Part shown: positions 1 to 6,587 of the stretch, one piece after another
How the letters are laid out: each line of letters opens with the position of its first letter
Position numbering within the stretch: position 1 is the first letter of the stretch
Source of the DNA: G963674505 sp964575975
Lineage (GTDB): Bacteria > Desulfobacterota > Desulfobacteria > Desulfobacterales > SKZT01
Length of the DNA stretch: 12,414 nucleotides
NCBI GenBank assembly: GCA_964575975.1
Contig: CAZNTU010000168.1
Location: 1-12,414 of the forward strand
Direction: 5' to 3'
Notes under the pieces: generated by a model
What the model was told of the DNA's origin: nothing
The model's input: only the letters and a program-made list of their open reading frames with translations
Databases searched by the model: none
Translations under genes and position numbers: made by a program

Positions 1-18
1 AAAGTCCCGAACTTTTTT
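1..18 (+). terminator. Possible terminator tail at left edge
   Basis: A 5-bp stem (AAAGT / ACTTT, loop CCCGA) is followed directly by more T residues and a second T-rich run. It could be the visible end of a rho-independent terminator for a plus-strand gene left of the window. The stem is short and may extend off the edge, so this is tentative. Confidence 0.25.
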
Positions 19-246
19 GTATTTTTTTCAAAGGCCTAAAATATTACGAAAAATCAAAAGCGCGGCAAAATACTAGCGAAAGGCAAGATTTAAGGAATAA
101 AGGGAAAATTGTATATCCGTTCGCACGAGTCAGCGCCTCGATCTCCCCGGCCAAGTTTGGCTCGAAACCTCATTCCGCCTCGGTGCGCACCCGTCCGGTT
201 CGGGCCAATCCCAGCGGCGGTGCGGCGAGCCGTGCCGCTTAAGGAA

Positions 247-700
247 CTATTGGAGTTCCGCGCGCGGATCGTCGTGATGCGTCCGGGAATGCGCCACCGG
301 CATCAGGTAGGTTTGCGGGAGCCACGGGATTCCAAGCGCCGCGCACAGGTGGATCGAGGCGCCGTTGCTGGAACCGACCATGACGGTCGGGTAACGCCTT
401 TGCGGATAATGACGGACGATCCATTCGGCCAGACGTTCGGGGTCAGCCTTGTCAAGTTTGCGGGGCGAGACGGCTTCGCTTCGTCCGCTCCATGGATCAA
501 CACCACCGGCAGGGCGACGGGCCGGGGATCGCGCGTGACGGCATAATAAACCGGTTGGCCGGATACATTGGCAAACCGGCCCTCGAAGGCGGGGCCAGGT
601 CCACGGCCTCGCGTTGCAATTCGACGACCTCTTCGCCGTATATGCGCTCGTCGGGATTCAATGTATGGCAATCCTCGACCACTAGCTTGCCGACACCCTT
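247..700 (-). pseudogene. Frameshifted alpha/beta-hydrolase remnant
   Basis: The remnant is readable only by switching minus-strand frames. From about 700 to 600 one frame gives a segment with IYGEEVVELQREAVDLAP. Around 590 the sense moves to a second frame with GRFANVSGQPVYYAVTRD and PVVLIHGAD. Near 450 it moves again to a frame with ERLAEWIVRHYPQ, TVMVGSSNGAS and LGIPWLPQTYL, ending at a TAG at 247-249. VVLIHG looks like the oxyanion-hole strand of an alpha/beta hydrolase. GSSNG fits the G-x-S-x-G nucleophile elbow. Both lie in the expected order and spacing. The C-terminal part, with the catalytic Asp and His, is not recognisable downstream of the stop. A short segment near 110-150 (EIEALTRANGYTIF) might be a further degraded piece. 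Two frameshifts plus truncation indicate a dead gene. Sequencing error is the alternative, but it would have to strike more than once. Confidence 0.6.
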
Positions 701-701
701 A

Positions 702-753
702 AGGGCCTCGGAACGAAATAAAGAAACCAAAGCTGCTCGCATTGTCGGCTTAC
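702..753 (-). repeat. 52-bp dispersed repeat, copy 1 (inverted)
   Basis: The reverse complement of this stretch matches 5146-5197 at 48 of 52 positions without gaps. It begins GTAAGCCGACAATGCG and ends TTTCGTTCCGAGGCCCT. The match stops sharply on both sides, so it is a discrete element rather than part of a larger duplication. It lies just upstream of the hydrolase remnant. Translated, it would read roughly MRAALVSLFRSEAL, which I take as incidental. Confidence 0.8.
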
Positions 754-1074
754 GGCAAACGCGACGGCGTATTTACCTTGCTTCTCGGCCACAGGCTGTC
801 GTTCCGTATTCCAGAGGCGTCTTCCGTCTTCGGCGGCAAAAGGAGAATTCCGTTCCTTCTCCGGGAAATCCAATCCTTGCCGGGACGGCTCGCGGTTTCC
901 TTGACGAACGCCAAACGCCCGTTTCGCTTCGCCGGCTTCCTGTTCCCCGGCGAACAAGGCAATAAGGTTGTCGTCAGTAGGGGGTCGCAGGGCTACTAAG
1001 GTTGTCAATAATCTTAAGAATCGCAAGCCAACGCATGGACAAGGACTTCCTCGGTCTCCTCCTCCCCCTTCGCA
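754..1074. other. Non-coding or unrecognised gap after ppsA
   Basis: This is about 320 bases between the repeat copy and the ppsA stop codon. Open frames of 70-114 codons exist on both strands, but none has a good ribosome binding site, recognisable motif or convincing protein composition. No hairpin with a following T-run is evident as a ppsA terminator. It may be decayed coding sequence, but I cannot assign it. Confidence 0.5.
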
Positions 1075-3471
1075 TCATTTTGTTTTCTTCTCGGTCTCGG
1101 CCACTTGATCGATCACCGGCAGTACGCTGTCCGGATTGACGGAAATGGAATCGATGCCGGCTTCGACCAAAAAGGCCGCGAATTCGGGGTGGTCGCTCGG
1201 CGCCTGTCCGCACAGTCCCACCTTGCGATTCTTCTTGCGGGCCGACTCGATCAGGCGGGATATGGACTCTTTGACCGCCTCGTTTTTTTCGTCGAAGAGG
1301 TAGGCAAGCTCGGAAGAGTCCCGATCCACACCCAGTGTCAACTGGGTCAGATCGTTGGAGCCGATGGAAAAGCCGTCGAAATGCTCGGCGAACTTTTCGG
1401 CCAGAATGATGTTGGTCGGCACCTCGGCCATCACATACACTTCGAGGCCGTTTTCGCCCCGCTTGAGCCCGTTTTCTTCCAGCACCCGGATCACTCTTTC
1501 CGCCTCCTCGGGGGTGCGGCAGAAGGGAATCATTATGATCACGTTGGCAAAGCCAATCTTTTCCCTGACCCGTTTCAACGCGCGGCATTCCAGCGCGAAC
1601 CCTTCCCGGTAGCGGTCGCTGTAATATCTCGATGCGCCGCGGAATCCGAGCATCGGGTTTTCCTCCTCCGGTTCGAATTCGCGTCCGCCGATCAGACTGG
1701 CATATTCGTTGGTCTTGAAGTCGCTCGTCCGGACGACGACCGGGTCCGGGTGCCGCGCGGCGGCGATCTTGGCGATTCCAAGGGCCAGACGTTCCACGAA
1801 GTATTCGGACTTGTCCTCGTAGCCTTCGGTCATTTTCTTGATCTTCTTTTTCGCCTCTTTATCCTCGAGATCGTCATATCGCACCAGTGCCATGGGGTGG
1901 ATACCGATGACATTCCCGATGATGAATTCGATCCGGGCGAGTCCGATCCCCTTGCACGGAAGCTGCCACCAACGGAACGCCCCGGCGGGACTGGCGATGT
2001 TCATCATGATCTGCGTACGGGTGTCGGGGATGTCTTCCAGGTTGACGTCCTTGGCCTCGAAATCCAATTCGCCCTCGTAGATTTTCCCTTCGTCGCCTTC
2101 CGCGCAGGATATCGTGATTTCCTGGTCGTCCTCGATGGTGTTCGTCGCTTCGCCGGTTCCGACCACCGCCGGGATGCCCAGCTCCCGGCTGACGATGGCC
2201 GCATGGGAGGTCCGGCCCCCGTGGTCGGTGACGATGCCGGCGGCCCGCTTCATGATCGGCTCCCAATCCGGATCGGTCATGCCGGTTACCAGAATCGCGT
2301 CGTCCTTGAACTTTTCGATCTCGGAAGCGTCCTTGATGATCTGCGCCTTTCCGGCGGCCACGGCCTGTCCGATGCTGACCCCGGTCAAAATCAAATCCCC
2401 TGTTTCCTTCAGACGGTAAGTCTTCAGGGCTTTCGCCTGTTTTTGCGACTGGACCGTCTCCGGCCTGGCCTGGACGATAAACAGCTCTCCCGACTCTCCG
2501 TCCTTGGCCCATTCGATGTCCATGGGGCGGTCGTAGTGTTCTTCGATGGCGACGGCCCAGCGGGAAAGTCGCATGACCTCCTCGTCGGTCAGCGAAAAGG
2601 AGCCTTGTTCCTTTTTGGAGGTGGGAGTCGTTTTGGTGGTGGCCGAGCGGCCCCCGCCGTAGACGATTTTTTTCTCCTTCGCACCCAGCGTGCGGCCGAT
2701 GACGGGCAGAACCCCTTCTTTTCCGATCAGCGGTTTGAAAACGACGAATTCGTCCGGCGTGACCTGTCCTTGGACCACGCTTTCCCCAAGGCCCCATGCG
2801 CCGTTGACGACCACCACGTCCCTGAAGCCGGTTTCCGGGTCTAGTGTGAAGATCACCCCGGCCGAAGCCTTGTCGGAGCGCACCATCTTCTGGACTCCTA
2901 CGGAAAGCGCCATTTTCATGTGTTCGAATCCCTGGTCCTCCCGGTAGCTGATGGCGCGGTCGGTGAAAAGCGAGGCGTAGCACTTCTTGCAGGCATCAAG
3001 CAGGGCGTCTTCGCCGGCGACGTTCAAAAAACTCTCCTGCTGGCCCGCAAAGCTGGCCTCGGGCAGATCCTCCGCCGTTCCGCTGCTTCGAACCGCCACG
3101 GCGACATCCTCTTCGCCGTAGCGTTCGCCCAGCTTTCGATAAGCGCCCTTGATCGCTTCGGCGATCTCGGAGGGAAACTCCGCCTTGACGAACATCCGGC
3201 GGATGGCCTCGCCGACTTTATGTAATTCCTTTTTGCCGTCTCTGTAATCCTCCAGTTGGGCGCGAAGCTTGTCCTGCAAATCGTTGGCGTCCAGAAAGGC
3301 GCGATAAGCGGGTGCGGTCGTCGCAAAACCGTCCGGAACCGAAATGTCCTTGTCTTTGAGTTCCCGGATCATTTCGCCCAGGCTGGCGTTCTTGCCCCCG
3401 ACCCGAGCCAAGTCCTTCGAGCCGACTTCCTCGAGCCAGACCAGATGGGCGTTGTTTTTTTCCTCCGCCAT
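1075..3471 (-). CDS. ppsA: Phosphoenolpyruvate synthase (pyruvate, water dikinase)
   Basis: This enzyme converts pyruvate, ATP and water to PEP, AMP and phosphate, the entry step of gluconeogenesis from pyruvate, in the cytoplasm. The 798 residues are close to E. coli PpsA (792). Domains run in the usual order. An N-terminal ATP-binding domain has GGKNASLGEM near residue 25 and AVRSSGTAEDLPEASFAGQQ near 125. The swivelling phosphohistidine domain has GGRTSHAAIVSRELGIPAVV, with His423 as the phosphorylated residue. A C-terminal PEP/pyruvate-binding barrel has GSNDLTQLTLGVDRDS and GLCGQAPSD, with Cys754 as the likely proton donor. The ATG at 3469-3471 is preferred over an in-frame ATG eight codons upstream, because AAGGAGG (3478-3484 on the plus map) sits 6 nt before it. 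The gene follows adh by 16 nt and is probably co-transcribed with it. All key residues appear intact. Confidence 0.97.
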   Translation of the reverse strand: MAEEKNNAHLVWLEEVGSKDLARVGGKNASLGEMIRELKDKDISVPDGFATTAPAYRAFLDANDLQDKLRAQLEDYRDGKKELHKVGEAIRRMFVKAEFPSEIAEAIKGAYRKLGERYGEEDVAVAVRSSGTAEDLPEASFAGQQESFLNVAGEDALLDACKKCYASLFTDRAISYREDQGFEHMKMALSVGVQKMVRSDKASAGVIFTLDPETGFRDVVVVNGAWGLGESVVQGQVTPDEFVVFKPLIGKEGVLPVIGRTLGAKEKKIVYGGGRSATTKTTPTSKKEQGSFSLTDEEVMRLSRWAVAIEEHYDRPMDIEWAKDGESGELFIVQARPETVQSQKQAKALKTYRLKETGDLILTGVSIGQAVAAGKAQIIKDASEIEKFKDDAILVTGMTDPDWEPIMKRAAGIVTDHGGRTSHAAIVSRELGIPAVVGTGEATNTIEDDQEITISCAEGDEGKIYEGELDFEAKDVNLEDIPDTRTQIMMNIASPAGAFRWWQLPCKGIGLARIEFIIGNVIGIHPMALVRYDDLEDKEAKKKIKKMTEGYEDKSEYFVERLALGIAKIAAARHPDPVVVRTSDFKTNEYASLIGGREFEPEEENPMLGFRGASRYYSDRYREGFALECRALKRVREKIGFANVIIMIPFCRTPEEAERVIRVLEENGLKRGENGLEVYVMAEVPTNIILAEKFAEHFDGFSIGSNDLTQLTLGVDRDSSELAYLFDEKNEAVKESISRLIESARKKNRKVGLCGQAPSDHPEFAAFLVEAGIDSISVNPDSVLPVIDQVAETEKKTK

Positions 3472-3477
3472 TATATG

Positions 3478-3484
3478 CCTCCTT
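3478..3484 (-). promoter_or_regulatory. Ribosome binding site deciding the ppsA start
   Basis: AAGGAGG (plus-strand cctcctt) lies 6 nt upstream of the ATG at 3471, within the 16-nt gap between adh and ppsA. It rules against the longer reading that would overlap the adh stop. Confidence 0.85.
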
Positions 3485-3487
3485 GTG

Positions 3488-4540
3488 TCAGTCAAATAAA
3501 ATCAACGGCTTGACGATGTTTTCCTCTTTGCTCTCCATCAGCTCGAAGGCCCTTTCCAACTCGTTGAAACGGAATGTGTGGCTGGTCATTTTCGTCGGAT
3601 CGACTCTGCCTGTTTCGATGATCCTGAGGAGTCTTTGGATTCTTTCCCTTCCGCCGGGGCACAAGCCGGACCGGATGGTGATGTCGCTCATGCCGACGCC
3701 CCATGCCATCCTGGGAATTTTTATGAAATCGCCTTTTCCGTGATATCCGATGTTGGAAACGGTCCCTCCGGGCCTGGTCGCCTTGATGCAGTCTTCGAAA
3801 GTCTTTTGACTTCCCAGCGCTTCGATGGCCGAATCGACTCCCTGCCCGTCGGTCAAATCCAAAATTGCTTCGACCGGGTCATGTTTGGAAAAATCGACCA
3901 CCACGTCGGCGCCGTAGTGTTTCGATAGCTCGATGCGATTGGGAACCGATTCGACGCCGATGACCAGCCCCGCCCCGAGCAACCGGGCTCCGGCGGTGGC
4001 CATCAATCCGACGGGGCCTTGCGCGAAAACCGCCACAACACCGCCGATCGGAATATCGGCGTGCTCGGCACCCATGAAGCCGGTGCTCATCATGTCGGCC
4101 GTGTATACGGCGGCCTCGTCCGGCACCTTTTCGGGAATTACGGCAAGGTTTGCGTCGGCGTTGTTCACATGAAAATACTCGGCGAATACTCCATCCTTTA
4201 TGTTGGCGAACTTCCAGCCGCCCAGCGTCTCCGTGCATTGGGAGGTATAGCCGCGAAGACAGTTCAGGCATTGATAGTCCGGCGTGATCGCCCCCACCGC
4301 GACCCGGTCGCCTTCCTTTACATGCTTCACTTCGCTTCCGACCTTATGCACGATCCCAACCGCTTCATGCCCGAGCGTCAGGTTGTTGCGTTCTCCGATC
4401 CCGCCGCTCAAGGTGTGAACGTCCGACGTGCAGACAAGGGCGCGAGTCGTTTTTACGACGGCGTCGATGGGTCCGGGAGCCGGAGTCTCCTTTTCCATGA
4501 ATCCGGTTTTTCCGATGGACTTCATTGCAAATGCTTTCAT
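3488..4540 (-). CDS. Zinc-dependent secondary alcohol dehydrogenase
   Basis: This is a 350-residue medium-chain dehydrogenase. It closely resembles the secondary-alcohol (isopropanol) dehydrogenases of Thermoanaerobacter and Clostridium (about 352 aa), which interconvert secondary alcohols and ketones. Catalytic zinc ligands are visible as Cys37 (VCTSD), His58-Glu59 (LGHEA) and Asp149 (TADMMSTGF). The Rossmann motif is QGPVGLM near 174-180. Two points differ from the clostridial enzymes. First, Asp88, Cys91, Cys94 and Cys102 have the spacing of a structural zinc site (x2, x2, x7). Second, Glu197 occupies the place of the glycine in the NADP-binding GSR motif and Arg is absent, so NAD is the likelier cofactor. 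The start is supported by GAGGTGA just upstream. The gene lies 3 nt after the GAPDH remnant stop and 16 nt before ppsA, suggesting one operon. The true substrate is unknown. Confidence 0.93.
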   Translation of the reverse strand: MKAFAMKSIGKTGFMEKETPAPGPIDAVVKTTRALVCTSDVHTLSGGIGERNNLTLGHEAVGIVHKVGSEVKHVKEGDRVAVGAITPDYQCLNCLRGYTSQCTETLGGWKFANIKDGVFAEYFHVNNADANLAVIPEKVPDEAAVYTADMMSTGFMGAEHADIPIGGVVAVFAQGPVGLMATAGARLLGAGLVIGVESVPNRIELSKHYGADVVVDFSKHDPVEAILDLTDGQGVDSAIEALGSQKTFEDCIKATRPGGTVSNIGYHGKGDFIKIPRMAWGVGMSDITIRSGLCPGGRERIQRLLRIIETGRVDPTKMTSHTFRFNELERAFELMESKEENIVKPLILFD

Positions 4541-4543
4541 ATG

Positions 4544-4720
4544 TCACCTCGTTTCCTTTTTGAAAATGGCGTTTACCTTGTCGGCGCTCGTGGCGCGCTC
4601 GGTCGAAAACACCATGTCGGCGATGGATCCGACCGCCACCGGCGCAATGCAGTTGGTGGTGCAGCTTGCGCACGATAATCCGGATAGATGAAGGTGGACA
4701 GAATATTCGAAGCCGAAAAT
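4544..4720 (-). pseudogene. gap: Glyceraldehyde-3-phosphate dehydrogenase fragment
   Basis: A 58-codon minus-strand reading segment contains LSCASCTTNCIAPVA, the near-invariant active-site signature of phosphorylating GAPDH (SCTTN, with the catalytic Cys). It is followed directly by GSIADMVFSTERATSADKVN. That stretch resembles a beta-strand/helix element lying roughly 100 residues further along in the family (compare V-E-E-V-N). The segment ends in a TGA three bases before the adh start. The NAD-binding half is missing upstream, roughly 100 internal residues are deleted, and the C-terminal helix is lost, so no enzyme could be made. There is no start codon with a ribosome binding site. Its end still carries the adh ribosome binding site. 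Inference: the ancestral arrangement was gap-adh-ppsA on one transcript. Confidence 0.72.
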
Positions 4721-5145
4721 TCATCGACCGTTTCGCCCCTCAAGGGTTCTTCCGAAAACGATCCCCCATGCCCGTGCAAAAATGAATCAAATATAAACGA
4801 AACCGACATCCATGCTCATTGCCAAGATGTAACGGATAAATTCGTTTTCCATTGGGAATTTCAGGTAGATTCGCATGAAGAATAGGTTAAACGTAATTGG
4901 ACCAAATTTTTGCAATCTTCCGATTAGATTCATGCAAAAAACATAAAAAGGAGAGCAGTACAAGCAAAAGAAATCGTATCCTTGCCCAATCGTTTCTTTA
5001 AAAAGCGGGTGGTGGGTCGAATCGGTTGACGAAGGATACGGGATCTGATCTGTGCGGAGCGGCGCGATTCCCCCCCTCAAGGGGGGAATCGCGCCCCGTC
5101 AACTGGTTCGACCCACTACCAAAAAGCGAACATCGTCCGGGGTTC
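4721..5145. other. AT-rich, repeat-bearing gap
   Basis: This is part of the divergent gap between the gap/adh/ppsA cluster and the sppA remnant. Positions 4780-5000 are clearly more AT-rich than the flanks. A minus-strand open frame of 97 codons (4787-5080) crosses it, but it lacks a ribosome binding site and runs into the palindrome below, so I do not call it. A small CCCCTCAAGGG palindrome at 4736-4746 shares its core with the large hairpin at 5061-5095. No convincing promoter for adh was found here. Confidence 0.6.
4975..5120. repeat. Composite nested palindromic element
   Basis: Three sets of inverted arms occur together. The centre is a perfect 15-bp hairpin: GGCGCGATTCCCCCC at 5061-5075, loop CTCAA, and its exact complement at 5081-5095. 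This is enclosed by 24-base arms at 5008-5031 and 5097-5120 that pair with about three mismatches (GGTGGGTCGAATCGGTTGAC against its counterpart). In addition, CGTATCCTT at 4975-4983 pairs with AAGGATACG at 5032-5040. The size and architecture suit a non-autonomous palindromic repeat (MITE- or REP-like), but I see no transposase or target-site duplication. Confidence 0.65.
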
Positions 5146-5197
5146 GTATGCCGACAATACGAGCGGCTTTGGTGTCTTTATTTCGTTCCGAGGCCCT
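5146..5197 (+). repeat. 52-bp dispersed repeat, copy 2
   Basis: This matches the reverse complement of 702-753 at 48 of 52 positions without gaps. It begins GTATGCCGACAATACG and ends TTTCGTTCCGAGGCCCT. It ends 45 nt before the start codon of the sppA remnant. Copy 1 likewise lies just upstream of the hydrolase remnant, in the same orientation relative to that gene. Confidence 0.8.
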
Positions 5198-5242
5198 AAC
5201 AACCTTTTTCTTGTCGACCATTCAGGGAAAGGAGCACTCGAA

Positions 5243-6001
5243 ATGAACGACGAAAAGAAACAGCCCATGCAGGTCCAGATAAAACAAGGCCCTGCGGAAT
5301 GGGTCAAGACGGCTCTCTGGGGCCTGCTCGCCGCGGCGGTGGTTTACGCCTTGTTCTTCCAACCCGCCCGGCTGATCAAGGTCTTCAACGAGGAAGACGT
5401 CCCCGTGGTCGTGTACGCCTCTTCCCTTCTGGCCTCGGGGGGGTACTACATGGCGGCGACGGCGGACGCAATCTATGCCGCCCCCCAAGCCATGATGGGC
5501 TCCATCGGCGTTCTCTTTCAGACCGTAAACGCACGGAAGCTGGTGGAGGACAAGCTTGGCGTGCAGATCCGCGTTTTCAAGGAGGACCGGTACAAGGACA
5601 TGGGCAATCCCTTCAAGGAACTCACCTAGGCGGAAGAGGAAATCGTCCTGGAGCATATCGGGGACGCCTACGAGGCCTTTCTGCAGACCATTTTGGACGG
5701 CCGGAAGATCTCCAGGGAAGAGTTGATGGAGGTGGCCACCGGACAGGTCTTTACCGGAAACGAAGCTGTCAGGTTGAAGCTCGTGGACGGCGCCGTATAC
5801 CTGGACGAATTCGCGGAGAAGATGAAAAAGGATCTGAACAAAGAGAAATTGATCTATCTGCGCTACAAAAGACCCGCCGGATTGTTCGAGCAGATCTTTC
5901 TCGGGCGCCGGGCCTCGGCTGCCCTGGAAATCGCGGAACTTTTCGGACCTTTGAACCGGTTATTCCTGCCGAGCGGACTGTATTACCTGATGGAGAGGTG
6001 A
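5243..6001 (+). pseudogene. sppA: SppA-like S49 peptidase, deleted and amber-interrupted
   Basis: Members of this family are membrane-anchored serine proteases that degrade cleaved signal peptides. Reading through one stop gives a segment alignable with B. subtilis SppA. The start at 5243 has AAAGGAG 8 nt upstream. A transmembrane segment spans about residues 20-40 (VKTALWGLLAAAVVYALFF). The sequence then jumps to EEDVPVVVYASSLLASGGYY, so roughly 100 residues of the N-terminal half of the protease fold are missing, without loss of frame. The nucleophile Ser65 (ASGGYY) and Lys118 (YKDMG) are present, 53 apart, as expected for the Ser/Lys dyad (52 in B. subtilis). Codon 129 (5627-5629) is TAG where relatives have Glu or Lys (KELT-stop-AEEE). 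The frame then stays open with good family similarity to a TGA at 5999-6001. An intact frame on both sides suggests recent decay; amber readthrough is a remoter alternative. Confidence 0.82.
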
Positions 6002-6143
6002 CATGTCGTAGCTGACAGATCATAGCCGGGGTGATGAAAACCATCCTTTTCGAGAGTTGCCTCGTCCGTCGAGATCGCCTCGCGAAACAAAGCTGGGCTT
6101 GCATGCTTGGAAAGGAACAAAACCGGGAGGAAATTTCAGTGCC

Positions 6144-6161
6144 TGAAAATCGACATTTTCA
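6144..6161. repeat. Perfect 7-bp inverted repeat
   Basis: TGAAAAT, spacer CGAC, ATTTTCA. It could be an operator half-site pair or a weak hairpin. It lies about 430 nt before pgm, which is far for an operator, and nothing else supports a function. Confidence 0.4.
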
Positions 6162-6191
6162 TCGCCCCAGGTTATAGCTCATATTATAAAG

Positions 6192-6228
6192 GATCGCGCG
6201 CGGCCTGTCAGGCCGATTCGCGTGGATC
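6192..6228. repeat. Imperfect hairpin between sppA remnant and pgm
   Basis: The core is CGGCCT-GTC-AGGCCG (6201-6215), extended by interrupted pairing of GATC and GCGCG on the left with CGCG and GATC on the right. No T-run follows on either strand, so it is not a standard terminator. Confidence 0.45.
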
Positions 6229-6587
6229 GGGGGCTCAATGACTTTGGCTTGAAGCAATAAACCTCTCGGCGACATCGTGATTATGAGAGATTAAAAGTTT
6301 GTCATGAAATGAAATCTTCATGTCTTTCGGATTCCATCGTGTCCGCCTTGTTTTTTGTTTCTTCGTTTGTTTCGACACAGTATAAATGGAATTGGCGTCA
6401 TATCGAGGCGGTTTTCCGTGACTCGACGAGAGCCGTGGTTTATTTTCTTTCCAAGTATCCGGCTCCCGTGTAAAACTTAGCTGACGACGGTCCATTCACG
6501 GGTATCGAGGCTAAAGCCGACGATTGAACGCGCCGATTCCGAAATGGCCGGTTACGATAATCGATTTAAGAAGAAAGGAATGTGTCA

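Larger units (their letters stand above)
6002..6587. other. Intergenic gap upstream of pgm
   Basis: This is about 590 bases with no supported gene. A minus-strand open frame at 6235-6495 (86 codons) has no ribosome binding site or known motif and is AT-rich, so I leave it out. The gap contains two hairpins (see separate entries). A TATAAA at 6381-6386 has no good -35 partner. The pgm promoter is therefore not identified. Confidence 0.6.

Noticed and set aside
682..1026. Minus-strand 114-codon frame downstream of ppsA
   Set aside because: It spans the 52-bp repeat, has an ordinary low-complexity composition and no ribosome binding site, and competes with a similar-length plus-strand frame. 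It is not distinguishable from chance.
1105..2844. Long plus-strand open frame (579 codons) opposite ppsA
   Set aside because: It lies wholly antisense to a fully motif-supported ppsA, has no family-like motifs, and arises from GC-rich codon bias.
4787..5080. Minus-strand 97-codon hydrophobic frame
   Set aside because: It is AT-rich, starts inside the palindromic element, and has no ribosome binding site or family resemblance. Its hydrophobicity follows from base composition.
6235..6495. Minus-strand 86-codon frame upstream of pgm
   Set aside because: There is no ribosome binding site, and it is a basic, low-information sequence. It is probably intergenic.
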